Of a stretch of 61,046 nucleotides of DNA, positions 8,482 to 16,741 are shown one piece after another. A model generated the notes under the pieces. That model made no database searches. It was given only the letters and a program-made list of their open reading frames with translations, and was not told the DNA's origin. The stretch is from the NCBI GenBank assembly GCA_019425005.1, contig JAHYYK010000003.1, forward strand, positions 5,875 through 66,920, given 5' to 3'. This DNA is from Collinsella sp. GTDB taxonomy: Bacteria; Actinomycetota; Coriobacteriia; Coriobacteriales; Coriobacteriaceae. Position 1 is the stretch's first letter; each line of letters starts with the position of its first letter. The translations under genes were made by a program, and so were the position numbers.

Positions 8482-9176
8482 TCGATTGTCTCGATAGACA
8501 CGGGATTTTGCTGGACCGTCTCGCTCTCCACGCGGCCGCTCTTAAAGCGGATCAGGCGATCGGCCATGGGCGCCAGCGCAGAGTTGTGGGTGATGATAAT
8601 GACCGTAATGCCCTGCTTGCGACAGGTGTCCTGCAGCAGCTGCAAGATCTGCTTGCCGGTTTTGTAGTCGAGGGCGCCCGTAGGCTCGTCGCACAAAAGC
8701 AGCTTGGGGTTCTTGGCCAGCGCCCGGGCGATGGATACGCGCTGCTGCTCGCCGCCCGAAAGCTGCGCCGGAAAGTTAGCGAGGCGGTCGCCCAGGCCAA
8801 CCTGGCAAAGCGTTTGCTCGGCATCGAGCGAATCGGGGCAGATTTGCGCCGCAAGCTCAACATTTTCGAGCGCCGTCAGGTTGGGGACCAGATTGTAGAA
8901 CTGGAAGACAAAGCCGACGTCGGCGCGGCGGTATTCCACGAGCTGCGCCTCGTTAGCGGAGCTCACATCGCGCCCGTCCACCGTCACGGTGCCGGAAGTC
9001 GCCGTATCCATGCCACCCAGAATGTTGAGCGCCGTGGTTTTACCGGCGCCCGAAGCGCCCAAGATAATGGCAAGCTCGCCACGCTCAACGGTAAAGCTCG
9101 CGCCGTCGAGCGCGTGAATGCGGGCATCGCCCTCGCCGTATGCTTTGATGACGTCTTTAAATTCGATATAGGCCAT
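8475..9176 (-). CDS. ABC transporter ATP-binding protein (MacB/LolD type)
   Basis: 233 residues, a single nucleotide-binding domain. Seen: Walker A GASGAGKTT near residue 36, Q-loop FQFYN, signature LSGGEQQRVSIARAL, Walker B LLLCDEPTGALD, and a His switch in ITHN. EPTGALD is typical of the LolD/MacB/FtsE group that drives FtsX-like permeases. First gene of a two-gene operon with the permease. The ribosome binding site is weak. The regulator is not apparent from the neighbourhood, and the 412 bp upstream contain a degenerate copy of the 45-bp repeat. Confidence 0.95.
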   Translation of the reverse strand: MAYIEFKDVIKAYGEGDARIHALDGASFTVERGELAIILGASGAGKTTALNILGGMDTATSGTVTVDGRDVSSANEAQLVEYRRADVGFVFQFYNLVPNLTALENVELAAQICPDSLDAEQTLCQVGLGDRLANFPAQLSGGEQQRVSIARALAKNPKLLLCDEPTGALDYKTGKQILQLLQDTCRKQGITVIIITHNSALAPMADRLIRFKSGRVESETVQQNPVSIETIEW

Positions 9177-9226
9177 CGATCGGTTCCCATCTGGTCGGAT
9201 AACTCTTTAGTATTACCCATTTCGCA

Positions 9227-9276
9227 CCTATCAAAAAGAGACAGGTTTATTTTGGCAGGTTTTATATGGGGAAACG
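9227..9276 (-). repeat. 45-bp dispersed repeat, copy R2 (degenerate)
   Basis: Minus-strand match to the consensus with two changes in the 5' arm (CCTATCAAAAAGAGACAGG on plus). Lies upstream of the ABC ATPase gene. The rest of the gap 9177-9588 shows only the terminator at 9545 and no convincing gene. Confidence 0.7.
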
Positions 9277-9544
9277 TACCTCTTTGGGGGCAGCGCGGGA
9301 CGCGCAGGGGCGGCCGTGCAGATCGGCACAGCCGTCTCACGTGGAATCGACCGACGCCTGCCTTTCCGTGACACCGGCAACTCGTTTTTGCTTGTTGGCA
9401 TGGCCGCCATTATGCCTTGGGACTGAGCACTCAAATTCTCACTCCTCATTGCCACGCTTGCCGCAAGCTATCAGGGTGACGAGATGACGACGCTCGCTGT
9501 AGCAGCGCAGCCACACTCTATAAGCGAGGCGTTTGCCAGCAAAA

Positions 9545-9577
9545 AAGCGCGCGACAGGGTAAGCCCGCCGCGCGCTA
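9545..9577 (-). terminator. Rho-independent terminator of the AIM24-family gene
   Basis: On the minus strand a GC-rich hairpin (GCGCGCGGCGGG ... CCCTGTCGCGCGC) is followed by six T residues, 12 nt after the stop codon. Confidence 0.75.
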
Positions 9578-9588
9578 TCCTATGCGGA

Positions 9589-10263
9589 CTAGTTATTGTT
9601 GTTGGTCATCGAGGCCACTGCTGCCGCAAGATTGGAAATGGGCATCGTCTGCAACCAGATGCGACCGGGACCGGTGAGCACGGTGTTGAACACGCCCTCG
9701 CCACCAAACATGATGTTTTTGACGCCCTTGACCATTTGAGCGTCGATGCTCACGGTCTCCTCAAAGCCGGCCACGTTGCCGGTATCCACAATCATCTGCT
9801 GGCCAGCAGCGAGCTCGTACTCAACCAGGTCGCCGTCGATCTCGGCAAAAGCAACACCCGAGCCCGTGAGCTTCTGCATGATAAAGCCCTCGCCGCCAAA
9901 GACGCCGGCCTTTGCCTTCTTGTTAAAGTGAATGCTCAACTCGACGCCACTTTCCGCGGCAAGGAACGAACGCTTCTGCAAAATCCAGCTCTTGCCCGGA
10001 CCGATCTCGATTGGCACGATGCGGCCGGGGAAGCAGGAGCCAAACGCGATCATGCCATCGCCACGCACGGTCCAAATGTTTTGGAACAATGCCTCACCCG
10101 AAAAAGCCTTGGAGAACATCTTGCCGATGCCACCGCCCGAGGTAGACATTTCCATGTTGGGGGTCATCCAAGCCATGGCGCCGCTTTCGGTGATCATGGA
10201 TTCGCCATCGCTAAGGTTGCATGTAACAACCGGGAAAGCCCCTCCGCCGATCTCGTACTGCAT
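9589..10263 (-). CDS. AIM24/TIGR00266 family protein
   Basis: 224 residues of the AIM24 family (TIGR00266), a beta-rich fold found across bacteria and in a mitochondrial protein. The N-terminal MQYEIGGGAFPVVTCNL and the Gly-rich repeats (FGGEGFIMQKLTGSG, FGGEGVFNTVLTGPG) are typical. Biochemical role is not established; the mitochondrial member affects inner-membrane organisation. RBS AAAGGAGACGGTC precedes the ATG at 10263. It forms its own transcription unit, closed by the terminator at 9545. A run of four Asn codons ends the protein. Confidence 0.88.
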   Translation of the reverse strand: MQYEIGGGAFPVVTCNLSDGESMITESGAMAWMTPNMEMSTSGGGIGKMFSKAFSGEALFQNIWTVRGDGMIAFGSCFPGRIVPIEIGPGKSWILQKRSFLAAESGVELSIHFNKKAKAGVFGGEGFIMQKLTGSGVAFAEIDGDLVEYELAAGQQMIVDTGNVAGFEETVSIDAQMVKGVKNIMFGGEGVFNTVLTGPGRIWLQTMPISNLAAAVASMTNNNN

Positions 10264-10360
10264 GACCGTCTCCTTTCCACTCAGGAGCCGAATAACGATG
10301 CCTATATTTTAGCAGGTAGAGATGCATATGTTCACACCGCCCATGCCCTCTCCTGCGGAC

Positions 10361-10414
10361 GTTTCCCCAGATAAAACCTGCCAAAATAAACCTGTTCCTT
10401 TTTGGCAGGTTTTA
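10361..10414 (+). repeat. 45-bp dispersed repeat, copy R3
   Basis: Full match to the consensus with one change in the loop (CCTGTTCC). Its end supplies the TAA stop of the histidine-kinase remnant read on the minus strand. Confidence 0.8.
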
Positions 10415-10966
10415 AAGGCAAACGGTGAAGGTGATCTGGTTGCCGTGACCGGATACGGTGGCGGCGCCTCCATGGGCCTCGGCGATGGCACGCACCACGG
10501 ACAGGCCCACGCCCGAGCCACCCGTCTTGGAGCTGCGCGACGCATCCGCACGATAGAAGCGATCGAACAATCGGTCCAGGTCGCCCTCGGGCAGCTCGTC
10601 CACGGCGTTCGATACGACAAGCTCGGCGGCGCCCTTGCCTTTGCCGTGCGAAACGGCGCACAGGCTCAGCTCAATCACGCTGCCCTCGCTCGCATAGCGC
10701 GTGGCGTTGTCCAGTAGCAACTCAACCACCTGCGCCACCGCCGCGGCATCGGCATGGGTCCGCACGCCGGTCGCAATCGACGTCGACAGGCGCTTACCGC
10801 CTGAGACCACCACCGACTTAAACGGCGCCGCCGCCTTGTTCACCGCCTCCGAAAGATCGATCGACGCCATGGTAAAGCCCGCCGAGCCCTCGTCCATGCA
10901 TGCCAAGAACACCAAGCGCTCCGTGAGCGCCGATAATAGCGCACCCGCACTCGCCTTAGTGCTGCC
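10412..10966 (-). pseudogene. C-terminal remnant of a sensor histidine kinase
   Basis: About 185 codons of open frame covering only the ATPase half of a histidine kinase: N-box ELLLDNATRYAS, DRLFDRFYR, and G-box GGSGVGLSVVRAIAEAHGG, ending in TFTVCL. In-frame TAA lies at 10967-10969. No transmembrane, HAMP or phospho-acceptor His region is present and no response regulator is nearby. Residues just upstream of the first possible start (SALTERLVFLACMDEG) match the end of a dimerisation domain, so the 5' part has been lost rather than missed. No RBS is seen. It could still make a short protein from a GTG at 10915, but autophosphorylation would be impossible. Confidence 0.8.
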
Positions 10967-11108
10967 TTAGCAGGTCGATGAGCATATTTAAAAAAGCAAG
11001 GTTATAGCTTAGTCGGACTTAAGGAACGGGCGGCTTCACATCTCGCCCTGCAAACAACGCCCGTACAGCGAGCGCGCTTGCCGCATGGGCGTTGCGGCCG
11101 CCTGCAGC

Positions 11109-11684
11109 TTATAGATAGGCACCCTCGAGGCGCAGCAGCCACTCCTTGCGATCCAGTCCACCGGCGTATCCGTTGAGCGATCCGTCGGCCGCGACCACGC
11201 GATGGCACGGCACGATAATCGAAATAGGGTTGCGAGCGACCGCAGCCCCCACCGCGCGAGGAGATACAACGGGCGCTTCATTTCCCGGCACACGATGTCG
11301 AGCCGCAACACGCTGGGCGATCTCGCCATACGTAGCGACCTCGCCACGCGGAATTGAAAGTAGCTCAAACCAAACCTCACGCTGAAACGCCGTGCCAATC
11401 AAATGCAACGGCGGCGTAAACCGAGGCTCCTGCCCCGCAAAATAGGCGTTGAGCCAAGCCCAAGAACGCTCTAGCACCGAAGAAGCCGCGCCATTGGCCG
11501 GATTTACCGTCTGCATGCCCCCGGCACCCGAAACTGCATCGGTGCCCTCAACGTATTCGGCGCTTTCTTTAAGAAGCGTGGAACCAAAGTGCTCCTGCCC
11601 CTCAAACCAAAGCCCCGTCAGACCGCGGCCATCAGCGGCAAGCAAGATTTCGCCCAAAGGCGAAGCAAACGTCGTCGTGACCAC
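11109..11684 (-). CDS. ogt: Methylated-DNA--protein-cysteine methyltransferase
   Basis: 191 residues. Transfers the methyl group from O6-methylguanine (and O4-methylthymine) to its own Cys, a suicide repair step. Seen: VPCHRVV with the acceptor Cys, preceded by GAAVARNPISII and followed by GSLNGYAGGLDRKEWLL, and the helix-turn-helix part PRGEVATYGEIA. The N-terminal domain is the short Ogt/MGMT type, without the Ada regulatory domain. Starts at GTG 11684 with GAAGGGAG upstream. A single-gene unit. Confidence 0.95.
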   Translation of the reverse strand: MVTTTFASPLGEILLAADGRGLTGLWFEGQEHFGSTLLKESAEYVEGTDAVSGAGGMQTVNPANGAASSVLERSWAWLNAYFAGQEPRFTPPLHLIGTAFQREVWFELLSIPRGEVATYGEIAQRVAARHRVPGNEAPVVSPRAVGAAVARNPISIIVPCHRVVAADGSLNGYAGGLDRKEWLLRLEGAYL

Positions 11685-11849
11685 CAGCGGCTCCCTTCAA
11701 AACTCCGCAACATAATACCGCGAATTGTACAGACAACCCCGCAGATACGTCTGGGCGGGCTCGCAATTACTTAAGCGAGACTGTTTTCCCTAATCAAGCG
11801 AAAAAGACGCAGGGCATCGACACCAGAGCGGTACCCCTGTCAGCCGAGC

Positions 11850-12022
11850 TCTAATACTTTCCCGAGAAGTGAACGAGTAAAAACGAAGTCCCGGAGCATC
11901 CACACCTTTAGACCGCAAAACCGCAGGATTCGCGCTGCAAAACCGCAGGACATAGCAATCAAAAAATGCCAATGCTTCGGGGGTCCAAATAAGGTCGTTC
12001 ACTTCACGGGAAAAGTATTAGA
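11850..12022 (-). repeat. Class B long stem, copy 2
   Basis: Arms 11850-11876 and 11995-12022 are complementary apart from two or three positions. Inner helix CCCGGAGCAT with ATGCTTCGGG (one wobble). The apical part holds two copies of AAAACCGCAGGA (11917-11928, 11939-11950), which read TCCTGCGGTTTT on the minus strand. It lies upstream of and in sense with ogt. With the class A copy at 12186 it accounts for most of the 644-bp gap 11685-12328. Confidence 0.6.
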
Positions 12023-12185
12023 CCTCAATTCGCACCAAGCCCAAAGTCACCCCAGGCAGCAGGCGCGAAGCGCCGAGGCCGCCGCCGGGACTAGGGCCCG
12101 CAACAACCACGTGCCCCCACATCAGCCCAGCGGCCCCAACCAGCAACGGCCCCATCGCAGGCCGCTCGCAGCCGAGTCACCGCAG

Positions 12186-12313
12186 GCGGGGGCCGGGCTT
12201 GGTTTTCAGAACATTCCGCAGACCAGTGTGGCGCCTTGTCCGCAGCTCCGAAGGAGCAGGACAAGGCGCCACACATGGTCGAGGACGTTCTGAAAACCAA
12301 GCCCGGCCCCCGC
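12186..12313 (-). repeat. Class A palindrome, copy 2 (3' of asd)
   Basis: Perfect 27-bp outer helix (12186-12212 with 12287-12313). On the minus strand the loop reads GTCCTC / TGCGGAAT, with the short helix GACCA/TGGTC next to it. Inner helix 16 bp (12226-12241 with 12259-12274), capped by a small GCTCC/GGAGC hairpin. It starts 15 nt after the asd stop, in sense. Confidence 0.88.
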
Positions 12314-12328
12314 CGGACAGGTCCACCG

Positions 12329-13354
12329 CTACTCGCAGAGCAGCTTAGCGATCTGGACGGCGTTGGTTGCCGCGCCCTTACGGATTTGGTCGCCGCAGCA
12401 CCAGAAGGTAATGCCACGTGCGGCCTCGGGGTTCGAGATGTCGCGGCGTACGCGACCGACCCAAATCAGGTCCTGGTCGGAGGTGTCCATCGGCATGGGG
12501 AAGCGATCGTGCGCATCCTCGGCACTCATGTCGTCAACCAGCTTGACGCCCGGAGCGGCAGCCAGCGCAGCACGGGCCTCTTCCACCGTGATGTCGCGCT
12601 CAAACTCGAGCGTAATGCTCTCGGAGTGCGAGCGCAGCACGGGCACGCGCACGCAGGTGCAGTTCACGCGCAGCTCGGGCAGGTGCATGATCTTGCGGCC
12701 CTCGTTTTGCAGCTTCATCTCCTCGGAGGTAAAGCCCTCTTCCTTGACGCCGCCAATCTGCGGAATCAGGTTGCTCGCCAGCTGGGCGGCAAACGCGCGC
12801 GGCTCGGGAATCTCTTCGCCACGGCCCAGGGCGTCCAGCTGGGCCTCAAGCTCGGCCATGCCGGGGGCACCAGCGCCCGAAGCCGCCTGGTACGTCGAGA
12901 CGATCATGCGCTTCACGCCAGCGAGCTGATGCAGCGGCCACGTGGGAACCAGGCCGATAATGGTCGCGCAGTTGGGATTGGCGATAAGACCGTGATGCCA
13001 CTTGATGTCGTCGGCATTGATCTCGGGCACGACCAGCGGCACCTCGGGATCCATGCGGAAGGCGTGGCTGTTGTCGACCACGACGGCGCCGCGCTTGACG
13101 GCCTCGGGCAGTAGCTCCTTCGCAATATCGTCGCCGGCGGCGCCGAGCACGATGTCGCAGCCCTCAAAGGCCTCGGGGCAAGCCTCCTCAATCACAACCT
13201 GCTCGCCGCGGAACTCGACGGTCTTGCCCGCAGAGCGCGCGCTCGCTAGCAGCTTGAGCTTGCCGACCGGAAACTCCTGCTCGTTGAGGCACTCAAGCAT
13301 CTGGGTGCCCACGGCTCCCGTCGCGCCCAAAATAGCAACCGTGTACTGTTTCAT
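12329..13354 (-). CDS. asd: Aspartate-semialdehyde dehydrogenase
   Basis: 341 residues. Reduces aspartyl phosphate to aspartate semialdehyde with NADPH, the branch point to lysine, diaminopimelate, threonine and methionine. Seen: nucleotide loop GATGAVGTQM at residues 8-17, active-site Cys in NPNCATI, and substrate-binding QAASGAGAPGM. The ATG at 13354 is chosen because GGGGGAAGC precedes it and residues upstream do not match the family. It follows the aspartate kinase gene on the same strand after 173 bp containing a hairpin, so both are probably one operon. The stop is followed by a class A palindrome. Confidence 0.96.
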   Translation of the reverse strand: MKQYTVAILGATGAVGTQMLECLNEQEFPVGKLKLLASARSAGKTVEFRGEQVVIEEACPEAFEGCDIVLGAAGDDIAKELLPEAVKRGAVVVDNSHAFRMDPEVPLVVPEINADDIKWHHGLIANPNCATIIGLVPTWPLHQLAGVKRMIVSTYQAASGAGAPGMAELEAQLDALGRGEEIPEPRAFAAQLASNLIPQIGGVKEEGFTSEEMKLQNEGRKIMHLPELRVNCTCVRVPVLRSHSESITLEFERDITVEEARAALAAAPGVKLVDDMSAEDAHDRFPMPMDTSDQDLIWVGRVRRDISNPEAARGITFWCCGDQIRKGAATNAVQIAKLLCE

Positions 13355-13431
13355 GCTTCCCCCTTTAAAGGCTGTGGCTTTTGCCCGCACGCCGAGCAGG
13401 CCGATTATTGTTGCCAGTGTATACAAGAACA

Positions 13432-13452
13432 GGGCGGGCACGAAACCCGCCC
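13432..13452 (-). promoter_or_regulatory. Hairpin between aspartate kinase and asd
   Basis: GGGCGGG pairs with CCCGCCC around a 7-nt loop; on minus it is followed by TGTTCTTGT. It may attenuate read-through from the kinase gene into asd. Confidence 0.45.
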
Positions 13453-13527
13453 CGTCGAAACGAAACCGAAACGAAACGCCCCGCCGTAGTTTTTGAAGCA
13501 AGTCCCAAAAATCTACTGGGATAGCAG

Positions 13528-14916
13528 CTACTTGTGGAGCGCGGCCGGAGCGGGATCGACCGGCACGGGAGCCTCCAGGTCGGAGACCTTCACAATGCCG
13601 TTCTCGTCGGAGAAGGCGCGGTAAATGGTCCGAATCGCCAGGTCGAAGTCCTTCTCCTCTACGCCGATAATGATGTTGATCTCGTCGCAGCTCTGCGAAA
13701 TCATACGTACGCTCACGCCGGCCTGACCAAGCATGCCAAACAGATGGCCCGAGATACCTGCGCGGCCGCGAAGGTTACGGCCGACGGTCGCGATGAGCGC
13801 CAAACCCTCGACAACCTCGATCTCGAGCGGCTCGACCTCCTGCTGAATGTCGCCCACGAGCGAGTACAGCGAGTCGTGCACATCCCGCTCCTGCACCACG
13901 GCGCCAAAGCGGTCGACACCGGTGGGCATGTGCTCGACGGAGACGTCATAGCGCTCGAAGACCGAAAGCGCACGGCGCATAAAGCCGACGCGGGGCTTGG
14001 TGCGGTCGCGGGCAACGTTGATGGCGACAAAGCCGCGCTTGCCGGTCACGCCGGTAATGATGGGCTCCGCCTCGCCCTCGTCAGCCGTCTCGCTAATGAT
14101 GGTGCCGGGGTCCTGCGGCGCATTGGTGTTCTTGATGACCAGCGGAATACCCGCCTCGCGCACAGGGAACACGGCCTCCTCGTGCAGGACGCTCGCGCCC
14201 ATGTACGAAAGCTCGCGCAGCTCCTCGTAGGTAACGCGGGCGATGGGCTGAGCCTCGGGCACAATGCGAGGATCGGCAGAATAGAAGCCCGAAACGTCGG
14301 TCCAGTTCTCGTACAGGTCGGCGCCTAGGCACTTGGCCAGGATCGAGCCGGAAATATCGCCGCCGCCACGGTCGAGCAGCTTGATCTGGCCCTCACGCGT
14401 CGCGCCGTAGAAACCGGGCATAACAAAGCCGCCCTGCTGGCCGTACTCCTGCACTAGCTCGGCGGTGCGGTTCATGCTGAGCGTACCGTCATGATGGAAC
14501 GCCACGACCGTCGCGGCATCCAGGAACGGCAGGCCCAGGTACTCGGCCATCAGGCGAGCGGTAAAGTACTCGCCGCGGCTTACGAGCTCCTCAGTAGAGT
14601 AGCCACCGGAGCGAGCACGCTCGGCAAAGGCCGCAAACTCTTCGCGGATGGGATAGGTGAGCCCCAGCTCGTCAGCGATATCAAAATAGCGCTGGCCGAT
14701 GTCCTCGAGCAGCTCCTCGCACGACACGTGGTACTTGACGTGCGCGTTGACCAAGTAGAGCAGATCGGTCACCTTGGTGTCGCCCTTAAAACGGCGACCG
14801 CAGGCAGAAACCACCACAAAACGGCGGGCCGGATCGGCATCGACGATGGCCTTGATCTTCTTAAAGTGTTCGGCGTCGGCGACCGACGAGCCGCCAAACT
14901 TGGCAATCTTAATCAT
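13528..14916 (-). CDS. lysC: Aspartate kinase
   Basis: 462 residues. Phosphorylates aspartate to aspartyl phosphate, the first step of the aspartate family. Seen: KFGGSSV at residues 5-11, the inserted segment typical of long monofunctional kinases, VFPVREAGIPLVIKNT before the regulatory region, and two ACT domains from about residue 300 (FMRRALSVFERYDVSVEHM; ISGHLFGMLGQAGVSVRMISQ), which bind end-product amino acids. RBS AGAAAGGTAACC. It is divergent from thrC across about 100 bp, so expression of kinase/asd and of thrC/thrB could be coordinated there. No homoserine dehydrogenase gene is in the window. Confidence 0.95.
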   Translation of the reverse strand: MIKIAKFGGSSVADAEHFKKIKAIVDADPARRFVVVSACGRRFKGDTKVTDLLYLVNAHVKYHVSCEELLEDIGQRYFDIADELGLTYPIREEFAAFAERARSGGYSTEELVSRGEYFTARLMAEYLGLPFLDAATVVAFHHDGTLSMNRTAELVQEYGQQGGFVMPGFYGATREGQIKLLDRGGGDISGSILAKCLGADLYENWTDVSGFYSADPRIVPEAQPIARVTYEELRELSYMGASVLHEEAVFPVREAGIPLVIKNTNAPQDPGTIISETADEGEAEPIITGVTGKRGFVAINVARDRTKPRVGFMRRALSVFERYDVSVEHMPTGVDRFGAVVQERDVHDSLYSLVGDIQQEVEPLEIEVVEGLALIATVGRNLRGRAGISGHLFGMLGQAGVSVRMISQSCDEINIIIGVEEKDFDLAIRTIYRAFSDENGIVKVSDLEAPVPVDPAPAALHK

Positions 14917-15020
14917 GGGCTGGAGGTTACCTTTCTAAAAAGCCTCTGCGAACCTATTTTGCGCGCTCTGATACCATGGTTTCACCGATTGGGACCAAGG
15001 CATCCGAGGAGCAGTGTTAT

Positions 15021-16538
15021 ATGGGAACTTATCATAGTACACGAGGACGCACTTTATCGTGCTCAAGTAAGGTGGCAATCCGTACCGGCATCGCTCCCGA
15101 CGGGGGTTTGTTTGTCTCGGACGAGCTCGGCACCCAGCAGGTCGATATCAGCTCGCTTGCAGATAAATCGTACTTTGAAATCGCTCAAGATGTGTTGGGA
15201 ATGTTACTGAATGATTACACGACCGAAGAAATTTCGGCCTGTGTGAATGAGGCATACCGCGGCACGTTCGCGAGCGAAGAGGTCACGCCGCTCGTCAAAC
15301 TCGACGCCGCACCGGGCGCCGACGCCCCGCAAACCTATGTGATGGAGCTCTTTGGCGGCCCCACGAGCGCCTTTAAGGACGTCGCCCTGCAGATGCTCCC
15401 CCGTCTGATGGCCCGCACCTCTGCCAAGGACGGCGGCGCCGAGCGCATCATGATCGTCACCGCCACGTCGGGCGACACGGGCAAGGCAGCACTCGCCGGC
15501 TTTGCCGACGCCCCGGGGACGGGCATCACCGTCTTCTATCCCGAGGGCAAGGTCAGCCGCGTGCAGAATCTGCAGATGTCCACACAGGAGGGCGATAACG
15601 TCGCCGTCTGCGGCATCCGCGGCAACTTTGACGACGCCCAGAGTGCCGTCAAGCGCATCTTTGCCGATAAAGAGCTTGCCAAGCGCCTGGAGGCCGCCGG
15701 CACGGTGCTTTCGAGCGCCAACTCCATCAACGTCGGCCGCCTGGTGCCGCAGGTCGTCTACTACTTTGCCGCCTATGCACAGCTGCTGCGCGCCGGCGCC
15801 ATCGAGGCAGGCGACGCCGTTGAGTTCTGCGTACCGACCGGCAACTTTGGCGATATCCTGGCCGGCTACTATGCCAAGCGCATGGGTCTGCCCGTCGCCA
15901 AGCTCATCGTCGCGAGCGACAAGAACAACGTTCTGGCTGACTTCCTGACCACCGGCGTCTACGACCGCAACCGTCCGTTCTTCACGACCATCTCGCCGTC
16001 GATGGACATCCTTATTAGCTCCAACCTGGAGCGCATGCTCTACTTCCTGTCCGACGGCGACTGTGAGCTCGTTGCCGGCCTTATGGAGCAGCTTGCCCAG
16101 ACCGGCCGCTACGAGGTACCCGCCGAACTGCTGGCAAAGATTCAGAGCGTCTTTGGCTGCGGTTGGGCCAGCGAGGACGAGGTCCGCGCTGCCATCAAGA
16201 GCTGCTGGGACGCGAACGGCTACGTGATCGACCCGCACACCGCTTGCGGCTACCACGTCTTTGAGCAGGTCGCTTCCGCCGAGGGCGCCAAGGCCCGCGT
16301 GCTGCTTTCGACCGCCAGCCCCTACAAGTTCCCACGCGCCTGCTGCGACGCCCTGGGGCTCGACGTTCCCGAGGATGATTTTGAGGCTATGCGTGTGCTC
16401 GAGCAGGCCACCAACACGGTCGCCCCGACCCAGCTCGCCGAACTCGAATCCAAACCCGTCCGTTTCGAAGACGTCTGCGACGTCGATGAGATGGCAAGCT
16501 ACGTCGAGTCTGCAGCAAAACGAATGAGCACCAACTAG
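15021..16538 (+). CDS. thrC: Threonine synthase
   Basis: 505 residues. PLP enzyme converting O-phosphohomoserine to threonine. Seen: the pyridoxal Lys119 in PTSAFKDVALQ, TATSGDTGKAALAGF as the phosphate-binding region, and the long-form C-terminal extension (about 500 residues, as in E. coli and yeast types). The ATG at 15021 (MGTYHSTRG) is chosen over one at 14976 because GAGGAG lies 9 nt upstream and homologues begin with this sequence. A terminator at 16551 and a divergent class A element separate it from thrB. Confidence 0.95.
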   Translation: MGTYHSTRGRTLSCSSKVAIRTGIAPDGGLFVSDELGTQQVDISSLADKSYFEIAQDVLGMLLNDYTTEEISACVNEAYRGTFASEEVTPLVKLDAAPGADAPQTYVMELFGGPTSAFKDVALQMLPRLMARTSAKDGGAERIMIVTATSGDTGKAALAGFADAPGTGITVFYPEGKVSRVQNLQMSTQEGDNVAVCGIRGNFDDAQSAVKRIFADKELAKRLEAAGTVLSSANSINVGRLVPQVVYYFAAYAQLLRAGAIEAGDAVEFCVPTGNFGDILAGYYAKRMGLPVAKLIVASDKNNVLADFLTTGVYDRNRPFFTTISPSMDILISSNLERMLYFLSDGDCELVAGLMEQLAQTGRYEVPAELLAKIQSVFGCGWASEDEVRAAIKSCWDANGYVIDPHTACGYHVFEQVASAEGAKARVLLSTASPYKFPRACCDALGLDVPEDDFEAMRVLEQATNTVAPTQLAELESKPVRFEDVCDVDEMASYVESAAKRMSTN

Positions 16539-16550
16539 ATTCCTTATTAA

Positions 16551-16580
16551 GCGCCGGCGAAAGCCGGCGCACCTTCTTTT
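16551..16580 (+). terminator. Rho-independent terminator of thrC
   Basis: Perfect 8-bp stem GCGCCGGC/GCCGGCGC with a GAAA loop, followed by ACCTTCTTTT, 12 nt after the stop. Confidence 0.85.
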
Positions 16581-16616
16581 ATCAGATAATCCCCGGGATG
16601 ATGACGAACGCGCACA

Positions 16617-16728
16617 GCGTGCCTGGCTGTTTAGTTCGTCGCGAGTTCCGCACGCAAAGGAAAGCACTTAATGTGCTTTCCGTCTTGCGCAGGACTGCCC
16701 GAGCAGCGAACTAAACAGCCAGGCACGC
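16617..16728 (-). repeat. Divergent class A palindrome between thrC and thrB
   Basis: Perfect 22-bp outer helix (16617-16638 with 16707-16728). On minus the loop reads CTGCTC where other copies have GTCCTC, and TGCGGAAC on the other side (plus TTCCGCA, 16646-16652). The inner stem is built of GGAAAGCAC/GTGCTTTCC plus CGCAA/TTGCG. Its orientation is opposite to both flanking genes, and its right arm ends next to the thrB ribosome binding site. Confidence 0.65.
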
Positions 16729-16741
16729 CAGGAGGACTCAC

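Noticed and set aside
9231..9455. Short open frame on minus ending in the 45-bp repeat
   Set aside because: Its C-terminal codons are the repeat itself and no RBS or family was found.
11790..12002. 70-codon open frame on minus
   Set aside because: It lies inside the class B palindrome, has no RBS and follows the repeat structure.
14917..15020. T-box or threonine leader peptide between aspartate kinase and thrC
   Set aside because: No T-box sequence, no run of Thr/Ile codons and too little room; only a divergent promoter region is supported.
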